Shown here: positions 14,641 through 24,400 of the stretch, piece after piece
Layout of the letters: each line of letters starts with the position of its first letter
Position numbering within the stretch: the first letter of the stretch is position 1
IMG/VR virus record: IMGVR_UViG_3300031578_011240
Coordinates: 1 to 45,131 of that record
Strand: one strand, 5' to 3'
Length of the DNA: 45,131 nucleotides
DNA from: a virus
Position numbers and translations under genes: made by a program
Notes under the pieces: model-generated
Database searches by the model: none
Told to the model about the DNA's origin: nothing
What the model saw: the letters and a program-made list of their open reading frames with translations, nothing else

Positions 14641-17190
14641 GTGGCACACGTTAGCGTCAAGCAAACCCGCAAGACGACCCATGTCCGCGGGGCGAGCGGT
14701 GCCGGAGCTAGCGGCACGTTCTACGCGTTCCTCCACGACCCCGCGAAGGGCAAAGGCTCAGGCTTTCGGGATTATTGGAAGCACGATGCCGATGGCAAAC
14801 CGGTGCGGGACTCAGATGGTTTCCCAATTCCGGTGAACGTCGACTCCATCACGGCTGTCAGGACAATTCGGAACAAGTGGTTGCGGCGTGGCATTTCTGC
14901 AGTGCTGCATCGCTCGCTGTCGGGACACCCTGGTGGGCCCTACGTCCCGTCCGACGTCACGTCCAACCAGACGCGCAATCCGTTTCGAGCCTTCTTCGTG
15001 GCTGGTGATGCGCCAGGCAAGCCCGCAGACGCCCGCGTCGAGTGGGATGAGAGTGACGGGGTCTCTGACAACAAGATGCCCACCAATACGGGCGTCGCCG
15101 GAGAAGGGCGCAGGGCGCTCATCAACACCGGGGCCACTGGCCCCGGCCTTCACAGGGTGTCGTATTCCTACCCGACCACCTCCCCGTACCGAGAGATCGA
15201 GTTCGTCTACTTCGCCCAGGCCAATACCCCCGCCTTCGCTGCGGGCCAAGTTGTGGTGTCGGACGGCTCTACGATGACCACCACGCCGGCCGAGGTCGGC
15301 AATCTGCGCACGATCGTTCTGGACGACGGCATCAACCCGGCGCTGACCTTCGAGTTCGACAGCGATCTCAGTCTGGGCAACTGGGATGGTGACCCGGCTA
15401 ACAACATCCCCATCCGCATCGGCGGTGGTGATACCCAGGCTCAGGTCCGGGACCAGACGGTTGCCGTGATCAACGAGATCTTGGATGGGGTGCGCTCTGG
15501 TAGCCTCCTCATCACGGCCGCTGCTGGAGCGGGCGGCGATGTCGATCTGATCCACGACACGGGAGGGTTGATTGGTAACAACGTCATCACAGTGGCCAAC
15601 GCCGGTCTCTCCAAGACCGATTTCGTTGGCGGCAGTGGGGCGCTCGAGCTGCTGGACGACGCGGGCACTGGTGCGGAGATCGACAATCTCCACATCAAGA
15701 CTCTCGGGAAGAGTTACGGCATTCTCAATGGTGCGGGCGAGGCGGACAGCCAGATTGGTATCCGCGCAGTGACGGGCCTGACTGCCCTGGCGCAGGGCTT
15801 CTCAGACCGTATCTACGAGCATGAGGGCGCGGGGGCTGACCCAGGGCTCAGGGCGAACAGCCTCCACAAGTACACCATTGCCGAGACGCTTGGCGGCGTG
15901 GGGCTCGAGGGATACGTTGTCAATGACACGGCCGACCCGTCTGCTACCACGGATGAGACACCGGTCATAGACCGAACCATCACGGTCGATGCACTCGATC
16001 ATATCGAGGAGTCGGACGACAGCGTCTTCCTGGCGAACGGAGACCTGGATCTGGCTGACGAGGGGCGCACCATCACCTTCGTGGGCAACGCCAACAACCC
16101 TGGCAGCTTCTACCTCACGCAGGTCATCACCAAGCGACGTGCCATCCTGACGCCGGGGGCAGGTGTCTCGGCCATCACGATCGACGACAACGGTGTGTGG
16201 ACCAGTACCACCATCCAGGACTTGAACCTCGGCGCACACGCCTTCGACGGCGATGTGCTGAATGAGGGCGTCCTTGGGGTGATGGAGCTCGGCCAGAACT
16301 ACCGTTCGAACAATGCGGTCGGTCCGCACATTCTTGGGCGGGTATGGCAGGCAGCAAAGGGAGTTGCGGGCATCCGCATCATCGGTGGCGCCGGCGTGCC
16401 CAAGGACAACTATCCGGACCTCTTCACTGTCCAGTTCCTCGATTCAGATGCAGTGGGCGGCGTCTCGGCTAACCTCATCCCCTACGACGACGCGCACTGG
16501 ACGACTATCGACTCCCCTCTCACTGTTCAGGCCACCTCTATATTCGACGGCGCCGAGCATGGTTTCGAGATCTTGTTCACGACGCCCCCGAACCCAACCA
16601 AGTGCTTCGGCATTCGTCTCAAGGACATGCAAGGGTTCGATCCTAGCGTCTCGGTAGAGATTGCCGAGTTGATGGCGTTCACCACGCGCGGAGCCATCAA
16701 CCTTACAGCCGGCACCAACGATCTGCTGCGCCTGGCCACGAGCCAAACCCCGACGAGCCCCGGGGTTCCGAACGGCACGCCAGGCACCTACCGGAACTAC
16801 GAGGTGGGTACGCTGGCCACCACGGGGGTAATCGCCAACGAGGATATGCAGCAGGTGGCGGACGAGATCAATCGGGCACACCTGGAAGGCGCCTCGGTGC
16901 AGACCATCCTCCGAGGCTTCGAGCTCGAAGCGCTGCGCTCGGAACTCGGCTACCTCTGGGTCCGGACCACGGTGGCGGGCAACAACGTCCAGCTCGACCT
17001 GGATAGCGACGACAACACAGGGACAGGTGGCAACAAGAGCTGCAACGCGGAGCTCGGCCTCCAGCTTGTCGATGCGACGGTGACCCAGAAGGTTGGGACC
17101 ACTCAGTCGATTCTCAAACTCCCCGAGCAGGCGATGACCATCATCTACCGTGCCAACATTTCTGGTGATCTACCGATTCCCACTCCGTAG
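14641..17190 (+). CDS. Large virion/tail protein with flagellin-IN-like modules, 849 aa
   Basis: GTG start with an excellent ribosome site (GAGGTGAT, spacing ~5), first gene after a strong promoter. The N-terminus has Gly/Ser-rich stretches and an aromatic segment (F-R-D-Y-W-K-H-D-A-D-G-K). Around residues 225-325 there is a flagellin-IN-like region (R-T-I-V-L-D-D-G, V-A-V-I-N-E-I-L-D-G, S-L-L-I-T-A-A-A-G). Around 470-505 there is a small beta module (D-E-G-R-T-I-T-F-V-G... G-S-F-Y-L-T-Q-V-I). The C-terminus repeats a similar pattern (V-A-D-E-I-N-R-A). No enzymatic motif is apparent. Probably a baseplate-attached structural or fibre-base protein; no named family recognised. Confidence 0.75.
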   Translation: MAHVSVKQTRKTTHVRGASGAGASGTFYAFLHDPAKGKGSGFRDYWKHDADGKPVRDSDGFPIPVNVDSITAVRTIRNKWLRRGISAVLHRSLSGHPGGPYVPSDVTSNQTRNPFRAFFVAGDAPGKPADARVEWDESDGVSDNKMPTNTGVAGEGRRALINTGATGPGLHRVSYSYPTTSPYREIEFVYFAQANTPAFAAGQVVVSDGSTMTTTPAEVGNLRTIVLDDGINPALTFEFDSDLSLGNWDGDPANNIPIRIGGGDTQAQVRDQTVAVINEILDGVRSGSLLITAAAGAGGDVDLIHDTGGLIGNNVITVANAGLSKTDFVGGSGALELLDDAGTGAEIDNLHIKTLGKSYGILNGAGEADSQIGIRAVTGLTALAQGFSDRIYEHEGAGADPGLRANSLHKYTIAETLGGVGLEGYVVNDTADPSATTDETPVIDRTITVDALDHIEESDDSVFLANGDLDLADEGRTITFVGNANNPGSFYLTQVITKRRAILTPGAGVSAITIDDNGVWTSTTIQDLNLGAHAFDGDVLNEGVLGVMELGQNYRSNNAVGPHILGRVWQAAKGVAGIRIIGGAGVPKDNYPDLFTVQFLDSDAVGGVSANLIPYDDAHWTTIDSPLTVQATSIFDGAEHGFEILFTTPPNPTKCFGIRLKDMQGFDPSVSVEIAELMAFTTRGAINLTAGTNDLLRLATSQTPTSPGVPNGTPGTYRNYEVGTLATTGVIANEDMQQVADEINRAHLEGASVQTILRGFELEALRSELGYLWVRTTVAGNNVQLDLDSDDNTGTGGNKSCNAELGLQLVDATVTQKVGTTQSILKLPEQAMTIIYRANISGDLPIPTP

Positions 17191-17199
17191 GAGAGAGCT

Positions 17200-17871
17200 A
17201 TGATCCAAGGACGTTTTGACATTCGGTCGTTCGACACCCCTGGTCTGACACCGGCGAAGTTGGATGAGCTCATCGGACCGCGGAGTGAGCGTCGTCCTGG
17301 AGCAATGGACAAGCTGTTGAAGGAGTGGACCCCGGTACAGGAGGCTGGGGGAAACAATCTGATCTTCGACAGCTTCCCGGCATTCATTAACTACTGGTTG
17401 CTCCAAGAGCAGCTAACGAAGCTCGACATCTCGGACTGGCTCGACACTGACGCCGGCAATGCGTACTTCGCTACTATTTCATGGGAGACGCTCACGTCAG
17501 AGCCGACCTATCAAGAATTCGCCAGCGGCTTCAACATCCAACCAGCGTCGATGTCCAATATCGTAGCTTCTGGAGCGTGGCGGCGCTTCATCGAGGACGA
17601 TGTAGAGCCGCACTTGATCACCTCAGATCCTAATGGGAGAGAAGCGATCAATTTCCGTAGCCGGTGGCTGTGGTATCCATCAAGCTTCACCAGCAGCAAC
17701 ATCAATTCGATTGCTGCCTGGCACAGCCACGATGCGGATGGGGACTACGCGCATAGAAATCGAGGGGCCAGGATTCGTCTGAAGAATGCGGCGGGGAATC
17801 CGATCACTATCAGCAAGAACGCCAACCAAAGCCTGTTCGCAGAGTACAACGTAACGATCGTTTCCGTTTAG
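17200..17871 (+). CDS. Tail/baseplate-associated protein, 223 aa
   Basis: ATG preceded by AGGAGAGAG, 9 nt after the previous stop. The N-terminal ~95 residues are helical (L-D-E-L-I-G-P-R-S-E-R-R, M-D-K-L-L-K-E-W). The C-terminal half is beta-rich and ends in R-A-R-I-R-L-K-N-A-A-G-N-P-I-T-I-S and E-Y-N-V-T-I-V-S-V. It vaguely recalls C-terminal domains of fibre-attachment proteins, including the one at 30509. The base composition looks more AT-rich than the baseplate genes. Position in the fibre operon suggests an adaptor or fibre subunit. Confidence 0.65.
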   Translation: MIQGRFDIRSFDTPGLTPAKLDELIGPRSERRPGAMDKLLKEWTPVQEAGGNNLIFDSFPAFINYWLLQEQLTKLDISDWLDTDAGNAYFATISWETLTSEPTYQEFASGFNIQPASMSNIVASGAWRRFIEDDVEPHLITSDPNGREAINFRSRWLWYPSSFTSSNINSIAAWHSHDADGDYAHRNRGARIRLKNAAGNPITISKNANQSLFAEYNVTIVSV

Positions 17872-17880
17872 GGGCAGGCC

Positions 17881-20136
17881 TTGCCAACGTTTCAGCAGCT
17901 CATCTTCGATGACTTCGATAATAGCATCGTCGATATCCATACTCGTCCGGGAAACGGAATCATCACGGAGCCGGCCGGTACGCTGCTGGAGCTTGACGCG
18001 CCGAACTCGGCAAGCTGTGAGTGGTACAGCACGACCGTAGACGCACCGCTGGCGTACGTGAATCACGGTGGCGGAACGTTTTACCGCTACGAGACGCGCC
18101 TGACCGCGTTCGCACACACCACCAATAGCTGTCTATCTGGCATCTGTGTTTTCACGGACACGCTGTTTGCGAACGCTTCGTACTACATGGTTTGGTACCC
18201 CGCTGAGAATCGCATAATTGTGGATCTCAACGCGGCATCGCGTCTTTGGAATGGGCCGAGCAACGACCCTGCTACTACGCCGCATCGTTATCGCATCTAC
18301 GTCAACCAAACGGGCCACGGCGTTGTTGTGATGGGCGCTACCAACGCCGTAGCCATCGCCAATAATTCTATTTCGTTTTGGTATTCGGTCGACGATGGCG
18401 CGACTCCTTACGTACATATCGGCACACGTGCTTTGGATTTCACCCCGTCAGCAGCGGGCGTGTTCCTACGCAAGTGGGCTGCCGGAGCCGGAGACAACGC
18501 GCAGTCGTCTTTCGATTACTTTGAGACGAGCGTCGCTCTTCCTGAGCCTGAGTATGAGACCGTTGCGGGGGTTCAAGACGAGTTCGCACAGGCGCCTCCC
18601 GGTACCGGCGGAGAGAACTACTTCGTCGGACCGAAGCGACACGGCACGGGCCTCGCGGGAGACATACTGGTCCCTGGTCCTCCGGGACAGACCGTTGGCT
18701 CCATAGGACCTTTCGACGTCTCTGCGTCAGAGGATGGCGCGGAGCGCCTCGACCAGGGTGGGCTGCCGACGCACGGCGAGGGGCTGGGCGTCGGCCACCT
18801 CTTCGGTATTGGCCACCCGGCCAAGCAGCTTAGTCCTGTCGGCGGCGCAGAGGACTCGCGCGCGGATGAGATTGCCAGGCTGGGCGGCGAGACCACCTAC
18901 AGCACTATCACGGTTGATGCGGCGTTCAACGCGCACTTCACACAGGACGCGGTCCTGGGCGCCTTCTTCTACGACACCGCAGGCGAGGACTGGGCGAATC
19001 CTGGCACCAGCCTGCTGACGGGTTTTGCTCGAGACGGAACGCGTTACACGGGCGGCGCGCAAGACGGTGGCCCGGTCAACGCGCCGTGGGCCACCGAGGC
19101 GTTCAGCGTCACACGGGGCACCCGTGACGACTTCCCGGAGCAGGTGCTTATCGCCTGGACAGCGAACTCCCTGGTCATTTTCGACCTGACGAACTTCCCT
19201 GCGTCGTTGACGATGTGGATGCGCTTCACGGTGAACACATCTGCCCTCTTGCGCCAGTCAATCACCAACGTAACTATGATCAATGGCACGTTGGCGGTCT
19301 CACACAACTACAGCGCCAGCGGGCTCTTCTTGGTCAACTTCAAAGGAGACTCGATCGCTACTGTCGCGCACCTCATCCGGAACGACGACCACTGGCGGTG
19401 GAACGGGACGATAGCAGATAGAAATGGCACTAGCCTTTGGGTCACGAGTGGGGTGTCGCCATCACTCAGGGTGGACAGCGAGAACAACTACGATGTTTCG
19501 GCCTACAAAGACGTCCCTGGGACGGACAAGGTCTGGTACGCCATCTGTGGTGAGGATAGCTTCCGCGTCATCGAGGTTGTGGACGGCATCCCACAGCTAG
19601 CGTACCAGCCTGCGGAGCTGAATCATCCGGCCAACATCGGCGACATCCGCAATGTGCATTTTGATGAGCGCGGCTGGCTCTGGACCTCGGAGCAGTCTCG
19701 ACTGTGGCGGCACGTCTTCAGCTATCAAGGAGGCTCGTTGATTTCTGAGTACCAGAAACGTCCCGCGCAAACCGGGGTCAACGAATACCACCAGATGGTC
19801 AACCTGCCGGACGAGATCACGGGACTGGCTGCAGCTCGGAATCACATCTACTGCGCCACGGCCAAGGGCATCTACCGTGTGGAGCGCGGTTCGATGGTGT
19901 GGGAGCTCTACTTCTCCATCGCCGGTGGGGGCGGCACCAAGGAGGTCGTCTTCGGAGATAGTGCACCTATCGACTGGCTGCGCACTTTCAGCTTCCAGAA
20001 CTCGAGCTACGTGAGCGTTGCTACGAAGCAGGGAGTGACCCTCATTCGACTGTTTGACGACTTCGCTATCGAGGCCATCTCGCATCCAGATCTCGATGAG
20101 CCGGGAGCCTTTTTCAATATTCAGAGCTGGAGCTAG
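17881..20136 (+). CDS. Tail fibre/adhesin: ConA-like domain plus beta-propeller-like region, 751 aa
   Basis: TTG start with GGGGCAGG upstream, 9 nt after the previous stop. Residues ~1-215 fit a concanavalin/laminin-G-like sandwich (opening F-D-D-F-D-N-S, then Y-M-V-W-Y, H-R-Y-R-I-Y-V, W-Y-S-V-D-D-G). A Gly/Pro-rich linker (~220-330) includes Q-G-G-L-P-T-H-G-E-G-L-G-V-G-H-L-F, reminiscent of the DHGGHGLGGAL repeats in the 21489 protein. The C-terminal ~420 residues have repeated four-strand blades (G-W-L-W-T-S-E-Q-S-R-L-W-R-H, N-H-I-Y-C-A-T-A-K-G-I-Y-R-V) typical of a beta-propeller, paralogous to the C-terminus of the 21489 protein. Probably binds host surface glycans or proteins. Confidence 0.75.
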   Translation: MPTFQQLIFDDFDNSIVDIHTRPGNGIITEPAGTLLELDAPNSASCEWYSTTVDAPLAYVNHGGGTFYRYETRLTAFAHTTNSCLSGICVFTDTLFANASYYMVWYPAENRIIVDLNAASRLWNGPSNDPATTPHRYRIYVNQTGHGVVVMGATNAVAIANNSISFWYSVDDGATPYVHIGTRALDFTPSAAGVFLRKWAAGAGDNAQSSFDYFETSVALPEPEYETVAGVQDEFAQAPPGTGGENYFVGPKRHGTGLAGDILVPGPPGQTVGSIGPFDVSASEDGAERLDQGGLPTHGEGLGVGHLFGIGHPAKQLSPVGGAEDSRADEIARLGGETTYSTITVDAAFNAHFTQDAVLGAFFYDTAGEDWANPGTSLLTGFARDGTRYTGGAQDGGPVNAPWATEAFSVTRGTRDDFPEQVLIAWTANSLVIFDLTNFPASLTMWMRFTVNTSALLRQSITNVTMINGTLAVSHNYSASGLFLVNFKGDSIATVAHLIRNDDHWRWNGTIADRNGTSLWVTSGVSPSLRVDSENNYDVSAYKDVPGTDKVWYAICGEDSFRVIEVVDGIPQLAYQPAELNHPANIGDIRNVHFDERGWLWTSEQSRLWRHVFSYQGGSLISEYQKRPAQTGVNEYHQMVNLPDEITGLAAARNHIYCATAKGIYRVERGSMVWELYFSIAGGGGTKEVVFGDSAPIDWLRTFSFQNSSYVSVATKQGVTLIRLFDDFAIEAISHPDLDEPGAFFNIQSWS

Positions 20137-20139
20137 TCG

Positions 20140-21492
20140 ATGGCGTGGGTCTCTAAATTCTCCGGCCTCCCAACGTTGACGATCCTACCGGTCGCAGGCG
20201 ACTTGTACGCCGCAGGTACGTTCACCATCGGTGCAGGCTTCCCGTCGTTTACGCGCGACTGGATGGTCGGGCTCGCCTTCCCGCCGAGTTCGGACGAGAG
20301 TCCGATCGCCTACGAGACGCTCGCCGGGATGAGCGCGAGTATAGCTCAGGTTCTCAGGGTCACAGCGCGGTACGCTTCGAGGTCACCGACCTCGGGTTTC
20401 TCTATTGGAGCGGGCGTCGCGCTATTCGGTCCCGGTACCGACGACGCCGTTGGAATATCGTCTGAGGAAAATGCACCGGTATCCTTTCCAGGGGATGGGA
20501 CGGTATTCGCGGCGGCTATAGAGAACGACGTTCATACGTCCGTTGCGTTCACCCCGATTTTTGCTGCGACGCCACCTCACCAGTTCCGACTCTACTGGAA
20601 CGGGACGGGCTCGGCGTTCATCATCCCCGACGCGGGCTTCGGGAGTTGGTCGGTCCCGGCGGGTACGGTCTCCTACTGGAGGAGTCTCGACGACGGGACG
20701 ACCTGGGTCCGAGAGGGCGACCGCGCCATCGCCGGCGGCGTCGCTCCGACGCGAGTCGGAATTTTCTTCGGAAGTCAGCCGAACCAAAATCAAAATGATA
20801 CGGTCACATTCTCCACGCTGGAGGTAATGGAAGACGGAGTTGCAGGAACGGCCCCGGTCATGGGCGCGGTGAGCCCTCCTGACCTCACGACAGGTGTGCA
20901 GCTGCTCGAGCCCATCAGCGTGGAAATCACCGACGCGGATGACGACCTCGACGTCGCCACGGTGGAGATCGATGTCAATGGAGCGAGGTCCTGGGAGCTG
21001 GATGCGCCGGCAAATGGATGGGTCGCCAGCAAGACGGCGATCACCAATGGTTACCGCTATGATCTCACAGAGGCTCCGTACCCGTACCCGAAGAACACAT
21101 CCATCACTGTTGATGTGTCCGCCGATGACGTAGGCGCGAATGGGCCTCTTGTTGACTCGTGGTCGTTCACGACGTCTCCGGATGAGGCGGTCAAGCCTGC
21201 TTGGGCCAATGAGAGCCCGCGAGCTGGGTCTGTCGCGCCGACCAACACGGGCATCACTGTAGACGTAGTAGATGGTGGATCGGTGGGCGCCGCTCCACAG
21301 TCAGGCGTCGATCCGCATTCGGTCAAGCTCTACGTCAACGACGTGCTGGCTTGGGAGAAGCGTGCGCAGCAGGCAGGGTTCACCGTGGTCGTGTCGAAGA
21401 TCGCTAAAGGATATCGCTATGTGATCACTCCCGACGCTTCCTTCTCTCCTGGTAGGGTCAACGTGCGCGTCCAGGCGGAGGACCTTTCATGA
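20140..21492 (+). CDS. Fibre protein: ConA-like N-terminus plus two Ig-like domains, 450 aa
   Basis: ATG 3 nt after the previous stop, with GGAG ~8 nt upstream. The N-terminal ~230 residues resemble a ConA-like sandwich (H-Q-F-R-L-Y-W-N-G-T-G, V-S-Y-W-R-S-L-D-D-G-T-T-W). Two Ig-like repeats follow, each with 'V-(K/E)-I-x-V-N-(G/D)-x-x-(S/A)-W-E' (E-I-D-V-N-G-A-R-S-W-E and K-L-Y-V-N-D-V-L-A-W-E) and a closing 'G-Y-R-Y-(D/V)'. They are direct paralogues of each other and related to the domains at 25343. The stop overlaps the next ATG by 4 nt (ATGA). Surface fibre or adhesin role inferred. Confidence 0.75.
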   Translation: MAWVSKFSGLPTLTILPVAGDLYAAGTFTIGAGFPSFTRDWMVGLAFPPSSDESPIAYETLAGMSASIAQVLRVTARYASRSPTSGFSIGAGVALFGPGTDDAVGISSEENAPVSFPGDGTVFAAAIENDVHTSVAFTPIFAATPPHQFRLYWNGTGSAFIIPDAGFGSWSVPAGTVSYWRSLDDGTTWVREGDRAIAGGVAPTRVGIFFGSQPNQNQNDTVTFSTLEVMEDGVAGTAPVMGAVSPPDLTTGVQLLEPISVEITDADDDLDVATVEIDVNGARSWELDAPANGWVASKTAITNGYRYDLTEAPYPYPKNTSITVDVSADDVGANGPLVDSWSFTTSPDEAVKPAWANESPRAGSVAPTNTGITVDVVDGGSVGAAPQSGVDPHSVKLYVNDVLAWEKRAQQAGFTVVVSKIAKGYRYVITPDASFSPGRVNVRVQAEDLS

Positions 21493-24400
21493 GCAACCGC
21501 ATAGACCAGTCCTACAAGTTCGATGTCCGCAACCCAGGCGGGAACATCTATGCGTTGCTCCGCAACGGCTTCAACGCTGCGGGCAGCACCGTTCAGTTGA
21601 AGAGCGGGTCATGGGTCACTGACCTGACGATGGCTGCGCAGCACGTCCCGCACGCCATCCACGGAGCTCCCGATGGGACGCTCTGGATGGTAGACGCCTA
21701 TCAGTTCTCGGCGGCTAATCGGTTCTGGAGAAAGCTCGTCGGGGGCGCGTGGGTAGAGATAGCCACTCACCCGTGGCTGGCCATGTCGCACATTCAAGCC
21801 ATCTCAGCGGACGAGGTTTGGGGTTCGGATGGCCGTTACGTCACACGCTGGACAACTGCTGGAGGTTTTACAACTTGGGACCTTCGCGCTCTGACTACTG
21901 CTAGCGACTTTGCAGATTGCATATTTCACTACATCTCCCCAACCAACGTAATCGCCGTAGGCATTGATTACGGTCCAGGCTTGAACCGTGTTGCCAAGTG
22001 GGATGGCGTTTCGTGGTCAGTGGTCTCAAGTTTCTCTGGTGGAGGGTTTTACAGTACCGCTATCCACGTAGACGGCAACGATCTATGGGTTGGAGTAGCG
22101 GGCTCTCTACACCTGTTTCATCACCCCGCACTTGGAGTTGGCGCAGGTTGGACATCAATCGATGGAACAGGTTTCCCTGTTGATGCTGGTGTCGCCAAAA
22201 CAGTAACCGGCATCTATGGGTCGGCAACAGATCTGTGGGTCTCGATAGAGACTGCTACCAATGAGTCCGACGTGCTGCGTTCATTGGACAACGGTGCGAC
22301 AGCTTGGACAGGGTACATCCGCAACCCTGCCTACGGTTGTGTTGGGCTCATCGGCGATGGGTCTGGAAAGATCTACGTAGGTCACATCGGCGTGCAAACG
22401 ATCTCTGTCTGGGATGGTGCCAGCTGGTCTACGGACGAGCCTGGAGGAACCGGCACCTTCAGAGGTTGGATCTTGCCCAGTCAATGGGACAGAGGCTACC
22501 CGAAGCTCGCAATACTTCCTGTACCGCCACCTGACGAGCTCCTCGAGATAGAGAAGACCCAGACTTCCCCGGGCGTTCGTAGCATTCTCCGTGACGACTT
22601 CTCGACGGAGTCACGTCGAGAGCTCTTTACGCCTTTCGGAACTGCTTCCGCATCTGGGGGCGCTCTCGCCCTCCACCTCGATGTGTCTGAGAGCGGGGAC
22701 CGGTTCGCCAACGACACGTTCGCGGTCCCGCACGCTAGTTTTGAGCTCGGCAGCCGTCACGAAGACATCATCGAGATCGAATCGGCGTGCTCCGTTTTCA
22801 CAGGTTCAAACACGCAGCGTATCTACGGGATGGCGCTGATAGATTCGGAGCAGACGAAGCACAGCTACTACCAGTTCCTCTATCGGGAGGACATCGACCG
22901 AGTCGACGTAGAGCGCGGCCTGCAGGGAGCGGGGCACATCAACATAGCCAATGTGGGGTTCGGCACGTTCAACGGCCAGCACCGCATGCGCATCATCTGG
23001 AACCGGGTCGAAGGCACCCTGGGCTTCTGGATGTCGAACAACAACGGCTCGAGTTGGACACACATCCACCAGAGGACTGCGGACTTCCAGCCCAGCTCGG
23101 TGATCCTTTACATCAGGCAGTTCGCCAGCAACCCCTCGGTCGACGTCACTTTCGACTACCTGGAGGTCCGCGCAGGCGCACTTACGCCGAAAGCCTCGAG
23201 CCCTGGGCCCGGCACGGTTAGCGTGGTCGCAGATGCAGTGGCCTTCCCGGCCGGTTCGCTGGGCGAGCAGCCAGACCACGGCGGGCACGGCCTCGGTGGA
23301 GCACTGTTCAACGAGTTCCACAAGTCCACGTCTGAAGACGCGGTGGGCTTCCCCGCGCGTGCGCAGGAAGGGGTCTTGGACCACGGCGGCCACGGTCTGG
23401 GCGGGGCCCTACTAGAGGCGCGTTCGGGAATCAAGGACGGCGTCTCTTACCTGCTCGACGGACCTGCCGACTTTACCGAATTCAGGCAGGATGGTGACGG
23501 CAACGACCTCTTGGGCGGGGTGGATCTCCGGCAGGTGCTCAAGATCGACACCACGTTGGGCAGCTTCGGCAGCCCGCTCGGCAACCCGCATTATGGCGCG
23601 GCGGCGGATGGGACCTTCTACGAAAACGGTGTCGCTTGTGGCCCGGGGGACTTCGGCGCAGGAGGAATCTTCAGGCGCACAGCATGGCGCCGTGGCGGTG
23701 ATGAACCGTTTGCTGCCCGACAGGATTCTGGTGTTCAGCCTTCGTTGATAGCTGACGATACACTTCGGTTCGGAACCGGCGGGACTATGTCTGGTTTCCC
23801 GCAGGCCTCCCCATCTATACACACGAACAAGAAATGGGTCTTGCAGGGCGACTTCATTATCGATGTCGATTTTGCCAACTGGAACCCCATCTCCGGGAAC
23901 GATCTCATATTCAGCTTGCAGGTTCTAGGAAACAGCGGAGAAATCGCTGGCAAGGAGAATGGCTACAACATCCACCGCCGTCGAGAGAGTGGGTCAGAGA
24001 AGTACCAGAAGTACATCCTCAACAATGGAGTTGCCACTAGCGTTGCCAACATCTCCACAACGGACACGGCAGGCACGTTACGCATCGAGCGCTCTGGCAC
24101 GACATTCCGTGCATTCTACTTCGTAGGCGCGACGCCCACACAGTTAGGAGCAGATGACGTTGGTACGGCCAACGTCGGTTCGGGCGATCTTTACGTTCGG
24201 CTTTGGTTCACGGCCAACAACAGCACCAACGGTACGGTAGATGCCAGCAACTTCACGATTCAGAGCGGAACGACCAGCAACAAGGCTGGGTGGTACCGCG
24301 AGGCAGCGAGTACGACGCGTGGGGTCCTCCCGGCGATGCCGGCCAGTATGGGCGCCGTGTTCACAGCGACGTCACTTGATCTGCTCGACCTGGCCACCAA

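Noticed and set aside
14641-17190. Contractile tail sheath assignment for the 849-aa protein
   Set aside because: It is a large beta-rich protein in a myovirus-like region, but I see no sheath signature and its modules match the baseplate and fibre proteins instead.
20380-20396. CGAGGTC-ACC-GACCTCG inverted repeat in the 20140 gene
   Set aside because: It is inside coding sequence with a 3-nt loop, with no promoter or terminator context; probably chance in GC-rich DNA.
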